From: Sandaracinaceae bacterium
Lineage (GTDB): Bacteria > Myxococcota_A > Polyangia > Polyangiales > JADJQN01
Assembly: GCA_016712745.1 (NCBI GenBank)
Contig: JADJQN010000001.1
Coordinates: 186,001-250,000 of the forward strand
DNA length: 64,000 bases
Direction: 5' to 3'
Part shown: in pieces, positions 25,456-34,235 of the stretch
Layout: the number at the start of each line of letters is the position of its first letter
Position numbering within the stretch: position 1 is the first letter of the stretch
Made by a program: the position numbers and the translations under genes
The notes under the pieces: model-generated
Databases searched by the model: none
Told to the model about the DNA's origin: nothing
The model's input: only the letters and a program-made list of their open reading frames with translations

Positions 25456-26670
25456 TCAGTCGAGGCGGGACTTGATCCGTAGCCAGACAGATTCGACTGT
25501 CCCGGCTGCGCCCGAACCGTCGTCGTACACACGTACGTTCCATGCGCCGTTCACGCGCTCGTCGCCCGAATAGAAAAGCGGAAGCTCTTCGCGGATGAGG
25601 CCATGCACCTGGGCGGAATTCGTGATCGTCGCTGACGACATCGACGTATCTGGGTTTGTCACAACGATGCGAAGGTCCGTGGGACGTGGATGAGATGGCG
25701 CATAGACCCCGAGACTGACGGCGATGTCGACGGTCGCGATGCCAGAGACCGGCACGGTCACGTCGACGAAGCCGCCGCTCGCCACGGCGCCGACCGAAAC
25801 GGGAACGACAGTCTGCATCCAAGCGGGCATGCACATACCGCTGGTTGCTCCGTGGAACATCGTGCACACCAGCCCAAAATCAATCGCGCATCCATCCCAT
25901 GAACTGCATTCATCGCCCTGGCCGAGGATCGGTGCGCTGTCCACGCACTTACCTTCGCCTGAGAATAGTCCGTAACAGACTTCAGGCGAGATACAGCTCG
26001 CAGAGCTCGCGCATACGGCGTGCAGACCGCCGCGCGGGCGCGTGCAGCTCGTCACGTCGCCGTCCGTGATTGCAGCCAGTAAGGCGGACGAGTCTGCTTC
26101 GAACGCGCCGCCGTATCGATTGTCGCCCGCATAGTAGGTGTAGACGTGGACTTCTTTCGCATTCGAATCGTCCCAGAATCGCTCCACTGTCATGTCGTCT
26201 ACAGCGGCGATGGCCTCGTCGACGGTGATCACGTCCGTGTGCGCCGACTGGTGGACGGCTTCGACAATCTGAATGCGCTCGGAAGCTGCGAGTCCGGCGC
26301 TCGACGTGATGGGCGCAGCGCTCAGATAGACGAGCCAAGGCGCCATTGGATAAGCCCGGTACGGGCTAGGGAGGAAGCAGTCCACGGCTACCGCTCCCAT
26401 GTCAGTGCCAGCGTCCCGCGTGCTGCCGGAGTCTGACGCGCTTCCTGCGTCGAGCTGCGCGTCGGCCCCCGCGTCCATGGAGGCGCCGCTATCGGTGGCT
26501 GAGGCTGCGTCGAAACCAGCGTCTGCTGCTTGAGCGTCGAGCGCAGGGGCGTCGCGCGCCCCTGAATCAACAAGGAGACCGAGGTCATGCGCCTCGTTCA
26601 CGATGCCGCTCGCGCACGCAGAAACGCCGCCCGTCAAAACAAAAACGAGCAGCGTGCAGCGAAACAACAT
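25456..26670 (-). CDS. Lipoprotein with C-terminal P-domain
   Basis: A 404-residue lipoprotein. The lipobox GGVSAC is followed by a long Asp/Ala/Gly/Ser spacer (to about residue 95). The middle domain has a number of Cys residues (for example CTRPRGGLHAVC and GKCVDS). The C-terminal 95 residues match the P/Homo B domain of proprotein convertases (PTDLRIVVTNPDTSMSS, GAWNVRVYDDGSGAAGTVESVWLRI). P-domains usually stabilise secreted proteases; here no subtilisin catalytic triad is seen, so the domain is used outside a protease. The gene converges on the HEAT gene. Its role is unknown. Confidence 0.82.
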   Translation of the reverse strand: MLFRCTLLVFVLTGGVSACASGIVNEAHDLGLLVDSGARDAPALDAQAADAGFDAASATDSGASMDAGADAQLDAGSASDSGSTRDAGTDMGAVAVDCFLPSPYRAYPMAPWLVYLSAAPITSSAGLAASERIQIVEAVHQSAHTDVITVDEAIAAVDDMTVERFWDDSNAKEVHVYTYYAGDNRYGGAFEADSSALLAAITDGDVTSCTRPRGGLHAVCASSASCISPEVCYGLFSGEGKCVDSAPILGQGDECSSWDGCAIDFGLVCTMFHGATSGMCMPAWMQTVVPVSVGAVASGGFVDVTVPVSGIATVDIAVSLGVYAPSHPRPTDLRIVVTNPDTSMSSATITNSAQVHGLIREELPLFYSGDERVNGAWNVRVYDDGSGAAGTVESVWLRIKSRLD

Positions 26671-26679
26671 CGACGAAGA

Positions 26680-27573
26680 CTACTCGGAGATGCGTGCGTG
26701 CGACGGGAGGTAGAACGACCAGCCGATGATGAACATGTGGTTCAAGTGGAACGCACGGTCGGCCGAGCTGATCGCGTGGTCGGGGAAGGCACCCGAGTTA
26801 TCGGCAACACCGAGCTCGTTGCGGCCACCTTCGTCGGTGCCCGAAGTGTTCCAAGCGAACGGCATCGCGCGCCACTCCAGATTGAGCGCCATGTATTCGT
26901 TCGCGTAGATCGAAAGGCCTACCGCGAAGGTCGGTGCGGGAGCTACGCGAGACGCGCGTGCCGTTTGCGTCGCTACGCAATCGTCATTCGCCGGAGCCGT
27001 CGGCGAGGGCGCGGTTGCGCAGAAGCCCGACTCGCTCGTTACGTCAGCACGTTCACTGACGCCGACGAAGCCGAAGCCGAGGCTGATGTACAAATCAGCA
27101 TCCAGAAAGATCTTCTGGAAGAGCGAAAGCTTTCCGCGCAACGGGATGAACGTAAGCTGAAGCGCCGCCGCCCAATCGATATTGCCGATCTGCTGGTTGA
27201 ACAAGCCTCGCTGCGGGAGGCTGAGCGCGTTACGGTCGGTGGTCTGACCGGTTTGCACAACCTGATCGGTGAGTGCGGTGTCGATGTGAATCGGTGCGAA
27301 GAAGCCCCAGGCACCGATGCCGAACCAATCCGTCAGGTGGTAGGAAAGCGTCGCGCCAAAACCGATGGTGCGCGAGAACTCATCTTGAAGCGTGAAGTTC
27401 GCGAACGGCGCAAGCTGCACGCGTCCTTCGCGGTACACACGCATGTGACGCACCGAGGATTGGCCCGCGAGGGGACCTGTGATTTGTACTTCTTGCGCGT
27501 GTGCTACTTCGGGGAGAGCTCCGAAGAGGATCCCACACGCGACTGCCAACGAGATAATCGTATGCTTTGTCAT
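26680..27573 (-). CDS. Outer-membrane beta-barrel protein, GltA/GltB-like candidate
   Basis: A 297-residue exported barrel protein. The signal peptide ends VAHA, then QEVQITGPLAG. The mature part is an aromatic-rich, Gly-rich beta-barrel (FANFTLQDEFSRTIGFGATL, YHLTDWFGIGAWGFF, DLYISLGFGFVGVS) ending in alternating strands. This is the myxobacterial outer-membrane barrel domain also seen in GltA and GltB of the Myxococcus gliding machinery. It lies 16 bases downstream of a paralogue on the same strand. The assignment to the Glt complex is an inference from the family and from the Glt-like cluster in the same window. Confidence 0.78.
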   Translation of the reverse strand: MTKHTIISLAVACGILFGALPEVAHAQEVQITGPLAGQSSVRHMRVYREGRVQLAPFANFTLQDEFSRTIGFGATLSYHLTDWFGIGAWGFFAPIHIDTALTDQVVQTGQTTDRNALSLPQRGLFNQQIGNIDWAAALQLTFIPLRGKLSLFQKIFLDADLYISLGFGFVGVSERADVTSESGFCATAPSPTAPANDDCVATQTARASRVAPAPTFAVGLSIYANEYMALNLEWRAMPFAWNTSGTDEGGRNELGVADNSGAFPDHAISSADRAFHLNHMFIIGWSFYLPSHARISE

Positions 27574-27589
27574 CGTCCGTGGTCCTCGA

Positions 27590-28531
27590 TCAGCGCGGCA
27601 AGCGGTATTCGAAAGTGAAGGGGAAGAACACCGTGAGGCCGAGCTGGGCCGTCACGTTGTTGGTGAGCGACGGGCTCGAAGCAAGCCACGTCGAGGGATC
27701 TTGCCGAGCTTCGCCGAGAGCTACGTCTGTGCTCTCGAGACGCTCGAGGTATGCGTAATCACGAAGCTCGCCGAAGAACGCGAGCCAACGCGTCAAGAAG
27801 ACGCGGATGCCGATACCGACGTTGAACGCAACGCGGAACTGGTAGTTGAACTCCGGGCGCTCATGGGTGCGGATTTCCGGATCGACGACTGCGACTGGAC
27901 GCGTGCGCATCAAGCCGACGCCGCCGACGATGTATGCGTCCCACTGGAAGATGTAATCGTTGAACATCGAGAACTTGCCGTAGAGGGGCACGTACGTGAA
28001 GTTCAAGTTCGCGCCGAGCTGGTACTCGGTGATCGGCACGGCCAAGCGTGTCGAACGGCGGACGTGGAAGTTTAGGTCCGACTCGTTCTCGAGCCCGCCG
28101 TACCAGTTGAAGTTTAGGCCGACCGCGAGGACGTTGGTCCACCAGTAGTTGAGGCCGAGGCCGACGGCCGGGTGGCTCACGTACTGATCGTTGACGGTCG
28201 TTGACCAGTAGGGGGACAGCTCGACGCGTCCGTTGCGAAGCGCGTAGATTTGCTGGACGGCGTAAATCTCTTCGCTCGCTTCGGTGATGCGCGGAGCCGA
28301 ATCTTGTGTTTGCGCCGACGTGTCCGTGTTTTGGGATGCGAGGTCGCCGATCACATCGCCGGAATCTGCCGGTGCAGCGGCACCATCCGCAGGCGGCGTT
28401 GCAGCCCCGTCAGCAGCGGGCTCGGCAGTGACGTCACCATCTTCGCCGAACGTCATGTCCTGAGCTGACGCGGTTGCACCTACGGTGGCCAGCGTGAGTC
28501 CCATGAGCAGCGCGAGAAAAACCCTCTTCAT
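27590..28531 (-). CDS. Outer-membrane beta-barrel protein, GltA/GltB-like candidate (paralogue)
   Basis: A 313-residue exported barrel paralogous to its downstream neighbour. The signal peptide is followed by QDMTFGEDGDV, an Ala/Asp/Pro-rich segment, and then YALRNGRVELSPYWSTTVND, equivalent to YREGRVQLAPFANFTLQDE in the neighbour. Both share a YWWT / HLTDW turn and a conserved late strand (PLYGKFSMFNDYIF against PLRGKLSLFQKIFL). Its mature N-terminus QDMTF is the same as in the GltC-like protein at 44064. The two genes are 16 bases apart and surely one transcript. Partner of a Glt-like complex is an inference. Confidence 0.78.
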   Translation of the reverse strand: MKRVFLALLMGLTLATVGATASAQDMTFGEDGDVTAEPAADGAATPPADGAAAPADSGDVIGDLASQNTDTSAQTQDSAPRITEASEEIYAVQQIYALRNGRVELSPYWSTTVNDQYVSHPAVGLGLNYWWTNVLAVGLNFNWYGGLENESDLNFHVRRSTRLAVPITEYQLGANLNFTYVPLYGKFSMFNDYIFQWDAYIVGGVGLMRTRPVAVVDPEIRTHERPEFNYQFRVAFNVGIGIRVFLTRWLAFFGELRDYAYLERLESTDVALGEARQDPSTWLASSPSLTNNVTAQLGLTVFFPFTFEYRLPR

Positions 28532-28683
28532 CGTTACCTCAGTCTACGAACCGCGGGAGTCAGGAGAGCGCGCAAGGGCGCGCGCGCAACAACGAAAAAC
28601 GACTTAACGAAATCGACTTACGACCAAGTCGGGTCGCAAAACGCGGCCGACTCTAACACGCAAAAGAAAAGAGGATCAACGGA

Positions 28684-29937
28684 TTACGCGGCAATAGTTT
28701 CGTCTTCGGGCTTTTCGAACAGAGCTTGGACGAAGCTTGTGGCATCAAATTCCCTCAGGTCTTCGACCCTCTCGCCAATTCCGATGTAACGAACGGGGAT
28801 CTGGTGCTCATCTACGATGCCTAAGATGACCCCGCCCTTAGCTGTTCCGTCCAACTTTGTGAGGGCGATGCCGCTCAGGGGGAGGGCTTTAAAGATCGAG
28901 ACTTGCTGGATGGCGTTCTGGCCGTTGGTCGAGTCGAGAACGAGCAAAACCTCGTCCGCAGGACGTCCATCCAGGGCTTTTTCCACGGTTCGGCCCACTT
29001 TTTTGAGCTCGTCCATCAGAGGCGTCTTCGTATGGAGGCGCCCGGCGGTATCACAAAGTACGATGTCGGCGCCGTCGGCTTTGGCCTTCTGAATCGCGTC
29101 GAATATCACCGCGCTAGGGTCCCCATTCTCCTTGCCCTTCACGACGGGGCAGCCCACCCGGCGCCCCCAAACTTCGAGCTGGAGAACTGCGGCCGCACGG
29201 AATGTATCACCCGCGGCAAGTACGACTTTTCGACCTTGCTGTTGAAAGCGACTCGCGAGTTTTCCGATCGTCGTGGTCTTGCCGACGCCATTTACGCCCA
29301 CTACCAGGATGACTGTGGGCTTCTGCGTGACGGCGATTCCGCCTCGTGAGGCTCCCAAAATGTCGCGCGCATCGTCACGAATGGCCTGCCAAACGACGCT
29401 TTCGTCCTTGAGCTCATTGCGTGAAAGGCGTTCGCGTAACCGCTCGAGCAGCTTCTGCGTGGTGGAAACGCCAAGATCTGCGGTGATTAGGACTTCCTCG
29501 ATCTGCTCGAGAAGAGCCGCGTCGATCTCCTTGCCGCGCGTGAGCATTTTGGCGAGGCGCGCGACAAAGCCGCCACGCGTCGAAGCGAGGCCTTTTTTCA
29601 GCGCAACGACGTCGTCCTCAGGTCCCGGGCGTACCGACGAGCGAAGGGGCTCGACGAACTCTGCTTTGATAGGGATTCCCGGCGTGGGGTTGGCGCGCGG
29701 AACTCGCTGCGCAGCGCTTGGGATCGGAGAGGGCGTTTCGCCTGCCAACGTGGCCGGAAGCTCCGTCTTCTCCTCAATAGATTTGGGGGCGGTCTGCCCA
29801 GCGGCCCGAACAGGGAGCTTCGCGCTCGAAGTCGGTTCACCGTCTTTGGGGAGCGCTTTCTGCTTCGACCGAGTCGCGAAGTAGATCACGAGCCCTAAAA
29901 GAACCACCGCAGCGAGGATGATAGGGACGATGCTCAT
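28684..29937 (-). CDS. ftsY: Signal recognition particle receptor FtsY
   Basis: A 417-residue GTPase that docks the signal recognition particle at the membrane. An N-terminal transmembrane helix (about residues 3-21, IVPIILAAVVLLGLVIYF) is followed by a spacer and the NG domain. GTPase motifs are G1 GVNGVGKTTT (Lys 220), DTFRAAAVLQLEVW, G3 DTAGR, and G4 TKLDGTAKGG, then GIGERVEDLREFDA. The N-terminal anchor replaces the acidic A domain of the E. coli protein. ATG 29937 is preferred to the in-frame TTG at 29952, although no strong ribosome site is visible. Closest neighbours are unrelated. Confidence 0.95.
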   Translation of the reverse strand: MSIVPIILAAVVLLGLVIYFATRSKQKALPKDGEPTSSAKLPVRAAGQTAPKSIEEKTELPATLAGETPSPIPSAAQRVPRANPTPGIPIKAEFVEPLRSSVRPGPEDDVVALKKGLASTRGGFVARLAKMLTRGKEIDAALLEQIEEVLITADLGVSTTQKLLERLRERLSRNELKDESVVWQAIRDDARDILGASRGGIAVTQKPTVILVVGVNGVGKTTTIGKLASRFQQQGRKVVLAAGDTFRAAAVLQLEVWGRRVGCPVVKGKENGDPSAVIFDAIQKAKADGADIVLCDTAGRLHTKTPLMDELKKVGRTVEKALDGRPADEVLLVLDSTNGQNAIQQVSIFKALPLSGIALTKLDGTAKGGVILGIVDEHQIPVRYIGIGERVEDLREFDATSFVQALFEKPEDETIAA

Positions 29938-29996
29938 CGAGGAAGGCCGCAATATAAACAGGGAATTTCGCGATCAGTCAATGAGCGTCATGAGAT

Positions 29997-31661
29997 CTAT
30001 TCCGGGTCGGCACGAGGCTTTCGCGCCCGAAATTCCTCTAAGGTGGCGTCTCGCGCCTTCTCAACTTCCTCAACAAAGGCCTCGTTCGGCGGATCCTGGG
30101 CGTAGCCGGCGAGCTCGGCCTTCGCGGCGAGCTCGGCTAGTGCGTCGGGCAATGGACCCTTGGCGTTTGCAGCGTCGAGCACTTCGCGCGGCGTTGTTAC
30201 GCCCCATGTGCCCTTGGGAAGTACTTCGGCTGCAACCGGGTGAATGGCGTCGAGCGCTTTCTTACGAAGATTGAGCAGACGAATTCGGATTTGCGACCAC
30301 TCGCCACGATGGGGGACAACGATGTGCACAACGAGCGAAGCAAAACCGTTCGCCAATGCGACGAGGGTATAGTCGTCTGGTTCAAGAGTGCCCGACGAAA
30401 AGACGCCCTGCGTGTCCGTGGCAATCTGGATAGTGTCGCGGTGCACACGTCGGAGCTCGATCATCGCGGCCGCGATTGGGAGATCGTGGGTGTCGAGAAC
30501 GACGCCGACCACTTCCATCCGGTCAACACGCGCGCCGACACGCGCACCACGCTCAATGCCCGCGCTCTTTGCGACAACTGCGCTCTGCTCGGCGCGCAGC
30601 GGCGCCGGCGACCGACGCGCAACCCACCACACCAGAAGCCCGGTGATTAGCGTCGTGAGCAGTGCCCATGCGAACGGGACAAAGGAAAGTGTTCGAACCG
30701 TAATCGTTCTTGGTGCCGACGCGCTCGACACACGCCACGGTGCATCGCTATCATAACGGGCGACCACGGTAACATCGTCCTCAACCCCCTCGAGTGTAAG
30801 GGGAACGTCATATCGGCCGCGCTCGTCGGTGAGGGCGCTGGCAACGTGTCGCTCACCCGAAAAAATACCAATCGCAGCGCGCGGCAAGGGATCGCGATGG
30901 CTGTCGCGCAGCTCGCCGCTCACGCGCACAGTGTCGCCAGGACGCGCCGTATTCGTGCTGGTGTGCATCGTGACGCTCGTGGTTGTGCTTCGTAGAATCG
31001 GCACTTCAGTCTGCGCTTCAGCGCGTCGGGTGTCGGCATCCGAACGAGCTATTAGACGCCCGGCGGACGCAGGCCCGAGCTCAGTCACGAGCATCCGAAA
31101 ATGCGCAGAACCACGCGCGTCCGTCATCGAAGTCGCGAGGGGGCGTCCGAGCTCATCGCTCAAATGAACGTTGAGACCAAAACCTCCCTCGACGGACTCG
31201 GCTAAAACCTCGACCTGCACTGGATTAGGATCCTCGCGCGAGAAGCGCCCCTCGTTTGGAACCGCCATGCGAAGGCGTACGTCCGCGCGGGTCAGGTCGA
31301 GCGGTCGCGCAACCTCTGCGCGATCATGATCATCGTCGCCAGCGAACTGCGCACCGATCTCGTAATCGCCCGTAGGCAGCGCGAACTCCGCACGCACCTT
31401 GCCGGTCGCGTCGCTTCGCCTTCGCGCGGAACTTGGTATCGCGTCGTGGGCGCGCGGAGAAAGACGAACCACTACGTCGCGGTCCGCGAGCGGCGTTCCA
31501 AGGTCGTCACGCAGCACGGCTTCGATTGCGATGCCGCCGGTAACCCGCCGAACCGAGAGCTCGATCCGGCTCTCGGACCGCACGTGGATCATCGGCTGCG
31601 CGAATACCGGCGCGTCCAGCAACGTCCATAGGCAAATCGCCAACGCTAAGAGGCGGCGCAT
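29997..31661 (-). CDS. Exported single-span protein with Ig-like/carboxypeptidase-regulatory domains
   Basis: A 554-residue protein. A signal peptide ends near VFAQ. The periplasmic or external part contains at least three Ig-like beta-sandwich repeats (for example GNTARPGDTVRVSGELRD... and SDELGRPLATSMTDARG). A transmembrane helix (about residues 318-343, VPFAWALLTTLITGLLVWWVA) leads to a cytoplasmic part with a carboxypeptidase regulatory-like fold (VVGVVLDTHDLPIAAAMIEL, QGVFSSGTLEPDDYTLVAL) and a helical tail. The role is unknown, perhaps structural envelope. It begins close to the divergent HEAT gene at 31793. A GltH-like or other Glt role has no support. Confidence 0.7.
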   Translation of the reverse strand: MRRLLALAICLWTLLDAPVFAQPMIHVRSESRIELSVRRVTGGIAIEAVLRDDLGTPLADRDVVVRLSPRAHDAIPSSARRRSDATGKVRAEFALPTGDYEIGAQFAGDDDHDRAEVARPLDLTRADVRLRMAVPNEGRFSREDPNPVQVEVLAESVEGGFGLNVHLSDELGRPLATSMTDARGSAHFRMLVTELGPASAGRLIARSDADTRRAEAQTEVPILRSTTTSVTMHTSTNTARPGDTVRVSGELRDSHRDPLPRAAIGIFSGERHVASALTDERGRYDVPLTLEGVEDDVTVVARYDSDAPWRVSSASAPRTITVRTLSFVPFAWALLTTLITGLLVWWVARRSPAPLRAEQSAVVAKSAGIERGARVGARVDRMEVVGVVLDTHDLPIAAAMIELRRVHRDTIQIATDTQGVFSSGTLEPDDYTLVALANGFASLVVHIVVPHRGEWSQIRIRLLNLRKKALDAIHPVAAEVLPKGTWGVTTPREVLDAANAKGPLPDALAELAAKAELAGYAQDPPNEAFVEEVEKARDATLEEFRARKPRADPE

Positions 31662-31712
31662 TCGTTAGGAGCGTGTGGGCTCACGTGGGTCATTGCAAGC
31701 ACAAGACGAAGA

Positions 31713-31741
31713 TTGAGCCTGGATTGGCTAACTGCGATACT
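31713..31741 (+). promoter_or_regulatory. Candidate sigma70-type promoter for the HEAT gene
   Basis: TTGAGC (31713-31718) and GATACT (31736-31741) are separated by 17 bases, each matching four of six consensus positions. The start codon is about 50 bases downstream. It is a plausible but weak call. Confidence 0.35.
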
Positions 31742-31792
31742 CTGGCCCAAGCGCACGCCGACCTACACCAAGAAGGCAGAGAACAGAGAGTC

Positions 31793-32692
31793 ATGTCGGG
31801 GCAGGTTGGCACAAGAAACGCGAGGCTCCTTTCTGCGCGCGCGCGTTATACGTGGGCAGGGCTTGCGTTCGTTCTCTGTGCGTTCATCTCGCAAGCGGCA
31901 TTCGCCGACGCACGAACGGACTTCTTGGTGCGCATGCTTCGCAGTTCCGATCAGTTTCGTGTTCGTGCGCAGGCTGCGCTTGCCCTGGCACGCGTGCAAA
32001 ACGATGCCAACGTTACACGCGCTCTTTCGGATGCGTTGCGCGACGAGAATGCATCGGTGCGTATCGCGGCCGCAGCGTCGCTCGAAACCGTGGGCGACCC
32101 GTCTGCGCTCGATGCGTTGCGCGCAATTCTCAACGATCGCGATTCAGGTGTGCGCTCCGCTGCACAGCGTTCGATTCGGGCCCTGGAGCGAATCGCGGCG
32201 TCGCGACCGGCAAACCCGGGGGCGACGACTACAAATCCGTCGAACGGCACCCCTCGCTTCTATGTGGGAATCGGATCTCCCGGTGCTCAGGCGACGGTTT
32301 CGCCTGCCTTGCTTTCGCGTACGAGGACCTTTCTTGTGTCGTCCGTCGGACAGATTCAAGGAATCGCGGTCGCACCCGACAACGAGCGCCCCGCGGAAGC
32401 GAGTTCTATTTTGTCGCGCCGGCGCCTCACGGGGTGCTTCCTCGAAGCGTCAATTACGAGCGTCGAAGTACGTCCAGATGGTGGACTGCGCGCGGCGGTT
32501 AGCGTCACGGTCTACACCTATCCAGGTCGCGATCTTCGGTCGATGTTGAACGGAGCTGCGACCATTTCGGGCGGCGGCGCCGGCGACGAAGTGCGAGAGC
32601 AGGCGATTCAAGCCGCCATTACCAGTGCGTTACGACGCCTGCCTCAGGCGCTCGAGGCCATCGCCGCACGGGACACGGCAGCGCAGCAATAG
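31793..32692 (+). CDS. Exported HEAT-repeat protein
   Basis: A 299-residue protein. A signal peptide (WAGLAFVLCAFISQAAFA, cleavage near residue 39) precedes HEAT repeats (DARTDFLVRMLRSSDQFRVR, DALRDENASVRIAAAASLET, ALRAILNDRDSGVRSAAQRS). The C-terminal 140 residues form a second domain (FLVSSVGQIQGIAVAP, LTGCFLEASITSVEV, GLRAAVSVTVYTYPG). The repeats are periplasmic here, unlike the cytoplasmic HEAT protein at 24695. ATG 31793 is preferred because it gives a proper signal peptide; the longer frame at 31673 is not supported. A HAMP-domain membrane protein follows after 70 bases. Confidence 0.8.
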   Translation: MSGQVGTRNARLLSARARYTWAGLAFVLCAFISQAAFADARTDFLVRMLRSSDQFRVRAQAALALARVQNDANVTRALSDALRDENASVRIAAAASLETVGDPSALDALRAILNDRDSGVRSAAQRSIRALERIAASRPANPGATTTNPSNGTPRFYVGIGSPGAQATVSPALLSRTRTFLVSSVGQIQGIAVAPDNERPAEASSILSRRRLTGCFLEASITSVEVRPDGGLRAAVSVTVYTYPGRDLRSMLNGAATISGGGAGDEVREQAIQAAITSALRRLPQALEAIAARDTAAQQ

Positions 32693-32762
32693 ACGATTTC
32701 TTGTTTCCGGCCGCCAGCCGGACCACGATCAGCGAACTGGCGATAGCCCAAAGGACCGAATC

Positions 32763-33386
32763 ATGGAGCACAAAATCCAGAGCCTTTCGCCGAACACCGA
32801 GGCGCCGCCCAAGCGGCATCTGAAGAACTACCTGCTCGATCCAGCGTTCCAGCTGAAGTACACCGGCATGGTGGTCTTGGTGACGGTGGTCGTTGCGAGC
32901 ATCCTGGGCTTCTTCACGTACCGATTCTCGGTCGGCCAAACGCAATCGCTCACGATGACACTGGTGAGCAATACGAGCGACCTTGATCCTGCGGCGCTTC
33001 GCAGCATCGAAGCAGACGCCGCGCGTGCCGACCGCGAAGTGCTCTTCAAGATCATCGGCGGCATTGGCGTGCTCGTCTTGTCACTAGGCCTCGCGGGCAT
33101 TTACATCACGCACAAGATGGTCGGCCCCGCGTACAAGCTGCGCCTTCTGTTGAAGGAGGTGCGCCAGGGGCATCTCACGGTTGGCGGGCGTTTGCGCAAA
33201 GGTGACGAGCTTCAGGACGTGTTTTTGGCGTTCGAGCGAATGGTGATTTCGCTGCGCAAACGTCAGCAGGAAGAAGTCGACCAGCTCACAGCTGTAATCG
33301 ATCGGGCCCGCAAAGCGGACGCGCCGAAGGACGTTATCGACGATCTTCAAGCTGTGCGCGACCGCATGCTCTCGCAGCTCACCTAA
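32763..33386 (+). CDS. Two-helix membrane protein with HAMP domain, no output domain
   Basis: A 207-residue protein. Transmembrane helix 1 is about residues 33-53 (MVVLVTVVVASILGFFTYRF) and helix 2 about 95-115 (IIGGIGVLVLSLGLAGIYI). Helix 2 runs into a HAMP domain (KMVGPAYKLRLLLKEVRQG, KGDELQDVFLAFERMVIS) and a charged coiled tail. The periplasmic loop is only about 40 residues, so sensing is likely indirect. No kinase, cyclase or methyl-accepting domain is present. ATG 32763 has AAGGA seven bases upstream. It is 70 bases downstream of a HEAT-repeat gene. Confidence 0.8.
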   Translation: MEHKIQSLSPNTEAPPKRHLKNYLLDPAFQLKYTGMVVLVTVVVASILGFFTYRFSVGQTQSLTMTLVSNTSDLDPAALRSIEADAARADREVLFKIIGGIGVLVLSLGLAGIYITHKMVGPAYKLRLLLKEVRQGHLTVGGRLRKGDELQDVFLAFERMVISLRKRQQEEVDQLTAVIDRARKADAPKDVIDDLQAVRDRMLSQLT

Positions 33387-33415
33387 CGCGTTGCCGATAA
33401 CCGCGAACACTCGCG

Positions 33416-34213
33416 ATGAGTAGCGCTGTGGCCACGCGCACCTTGCTGGCTTGCTTCCTCCTTGTGTGGACGGCGAGCAGCCTTGCGTGCAGCGGGAGCG
33501 GACCCGTGCCGCTGGACGCGTCCTTTGCGGATGCGCCTTCGGACTCACCCGGCTCCCAGAACACTCGCGTGCTGGTGTTCACCCGAACACTCGCGTATCG
33601 GCACGAATCCATAGCGGACGGCGTCGCGCTTATCTCGCGACTCGCGGTGGCGAACGGTTGGCGGCTCACGCGCACGGAGGAGCCTGCGACGTTCAACGAT
33701 GCATCGCTCGCCGAGTTCGACGTCACAGTATGGCTTTCTACGACCGGGGACGTGCTTGAGGAGGAGCAGCAGGCGGCTTTCCAACGCTATGTAGAATCGG
33801 GCGGCGGATTCGTTGGCGTGCACGCCGCGAGCGATACCGAGTACGACTGGCCGTGGTACGCGTCGCTCGTTGGCGCGCAGTTCAGCGATCATCCAGCGAT
33901 TCAAACCGCGACACTGAACGTCGAAGACGCGACGCATCCGGCAAGCGCGCATCTTGCGACGACGTTTTCCTGGGAAGACGAGTGGTATAACTTTCGGGAG
34001 AATCCGCGCGCCCATGTGGACGTGCTGCTGTCGGTTGATGAGTCGAGCTACGCGGGCGGCACTATGGGTGACCATCCGATCGCGTGGACACATTCCGTCG
34101 GACAAGGACGAGCATTTTACACCGCACTCGGTCATAGCGCCGATGCGTACACCGACCCCACCTTCGTGGGGCACCTGGAAGGCGCGATCGGCTGGGCTAG
34201 GCGCGCGCCGTGA
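33416..34213 (+). CDS. ThuA-like (trehalose-utilisation family) lipoprotein
   Basis: A 265-residue exported protein with a signal peptide and lipobox-like SLAC. The core resembles the ThuA domain, a glutamine-amidotransferase-like fold: RVLVFTRTLAYRHESIADG, FDVTVWLSTTGDVLEEEQQAAFQRYVESGGGFVGVHAASDTEYDWPWY (with the Cys nucleophile of true amidotransferases absent) and GQGRAFYTALGHSADAYTDP. ThuA proteins occur in sugar metabolism, often in disaccharide oxidation, but the substrate here is open. It is close to the HAMP gene (30 bases) and convergent with the sensor-kinase gene. Confidence 0.85.
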   Translation: MSSAVATRTLLACFLLVWTASSLACSGSGPVPLDASFADAPSDSPGSQNTRVLVFTRTLAYRHESIADGVALISRLAVANGWRLTRTEEPATFNDASLAEFDVTVWLSTTGDVLEEEQQAAFQRYVESGGGFVGVHAASDTEYDWPWYASLVGAQFSDHPAIQTATLNVEDATHPASAHLATTFSWEDEWYNFRENPRAHVDVLLSVDESSYAGGTMGDHPIAWTHSVGQGRAFYTALGHSADAYTDPTFVGHLEGAIGWARRAP

Positions 34214-34235
34214 GCCGTGCGCTGCCTGCCGCAGC

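Noticed and set aside
26587..27618. A 343-residue plus-strand frame opposite the barrel gene
   Set aside because: It is Arg-rich with no structure, while the minus-strand reading has a signal peptide and a barrel paralogous to its neighbour.
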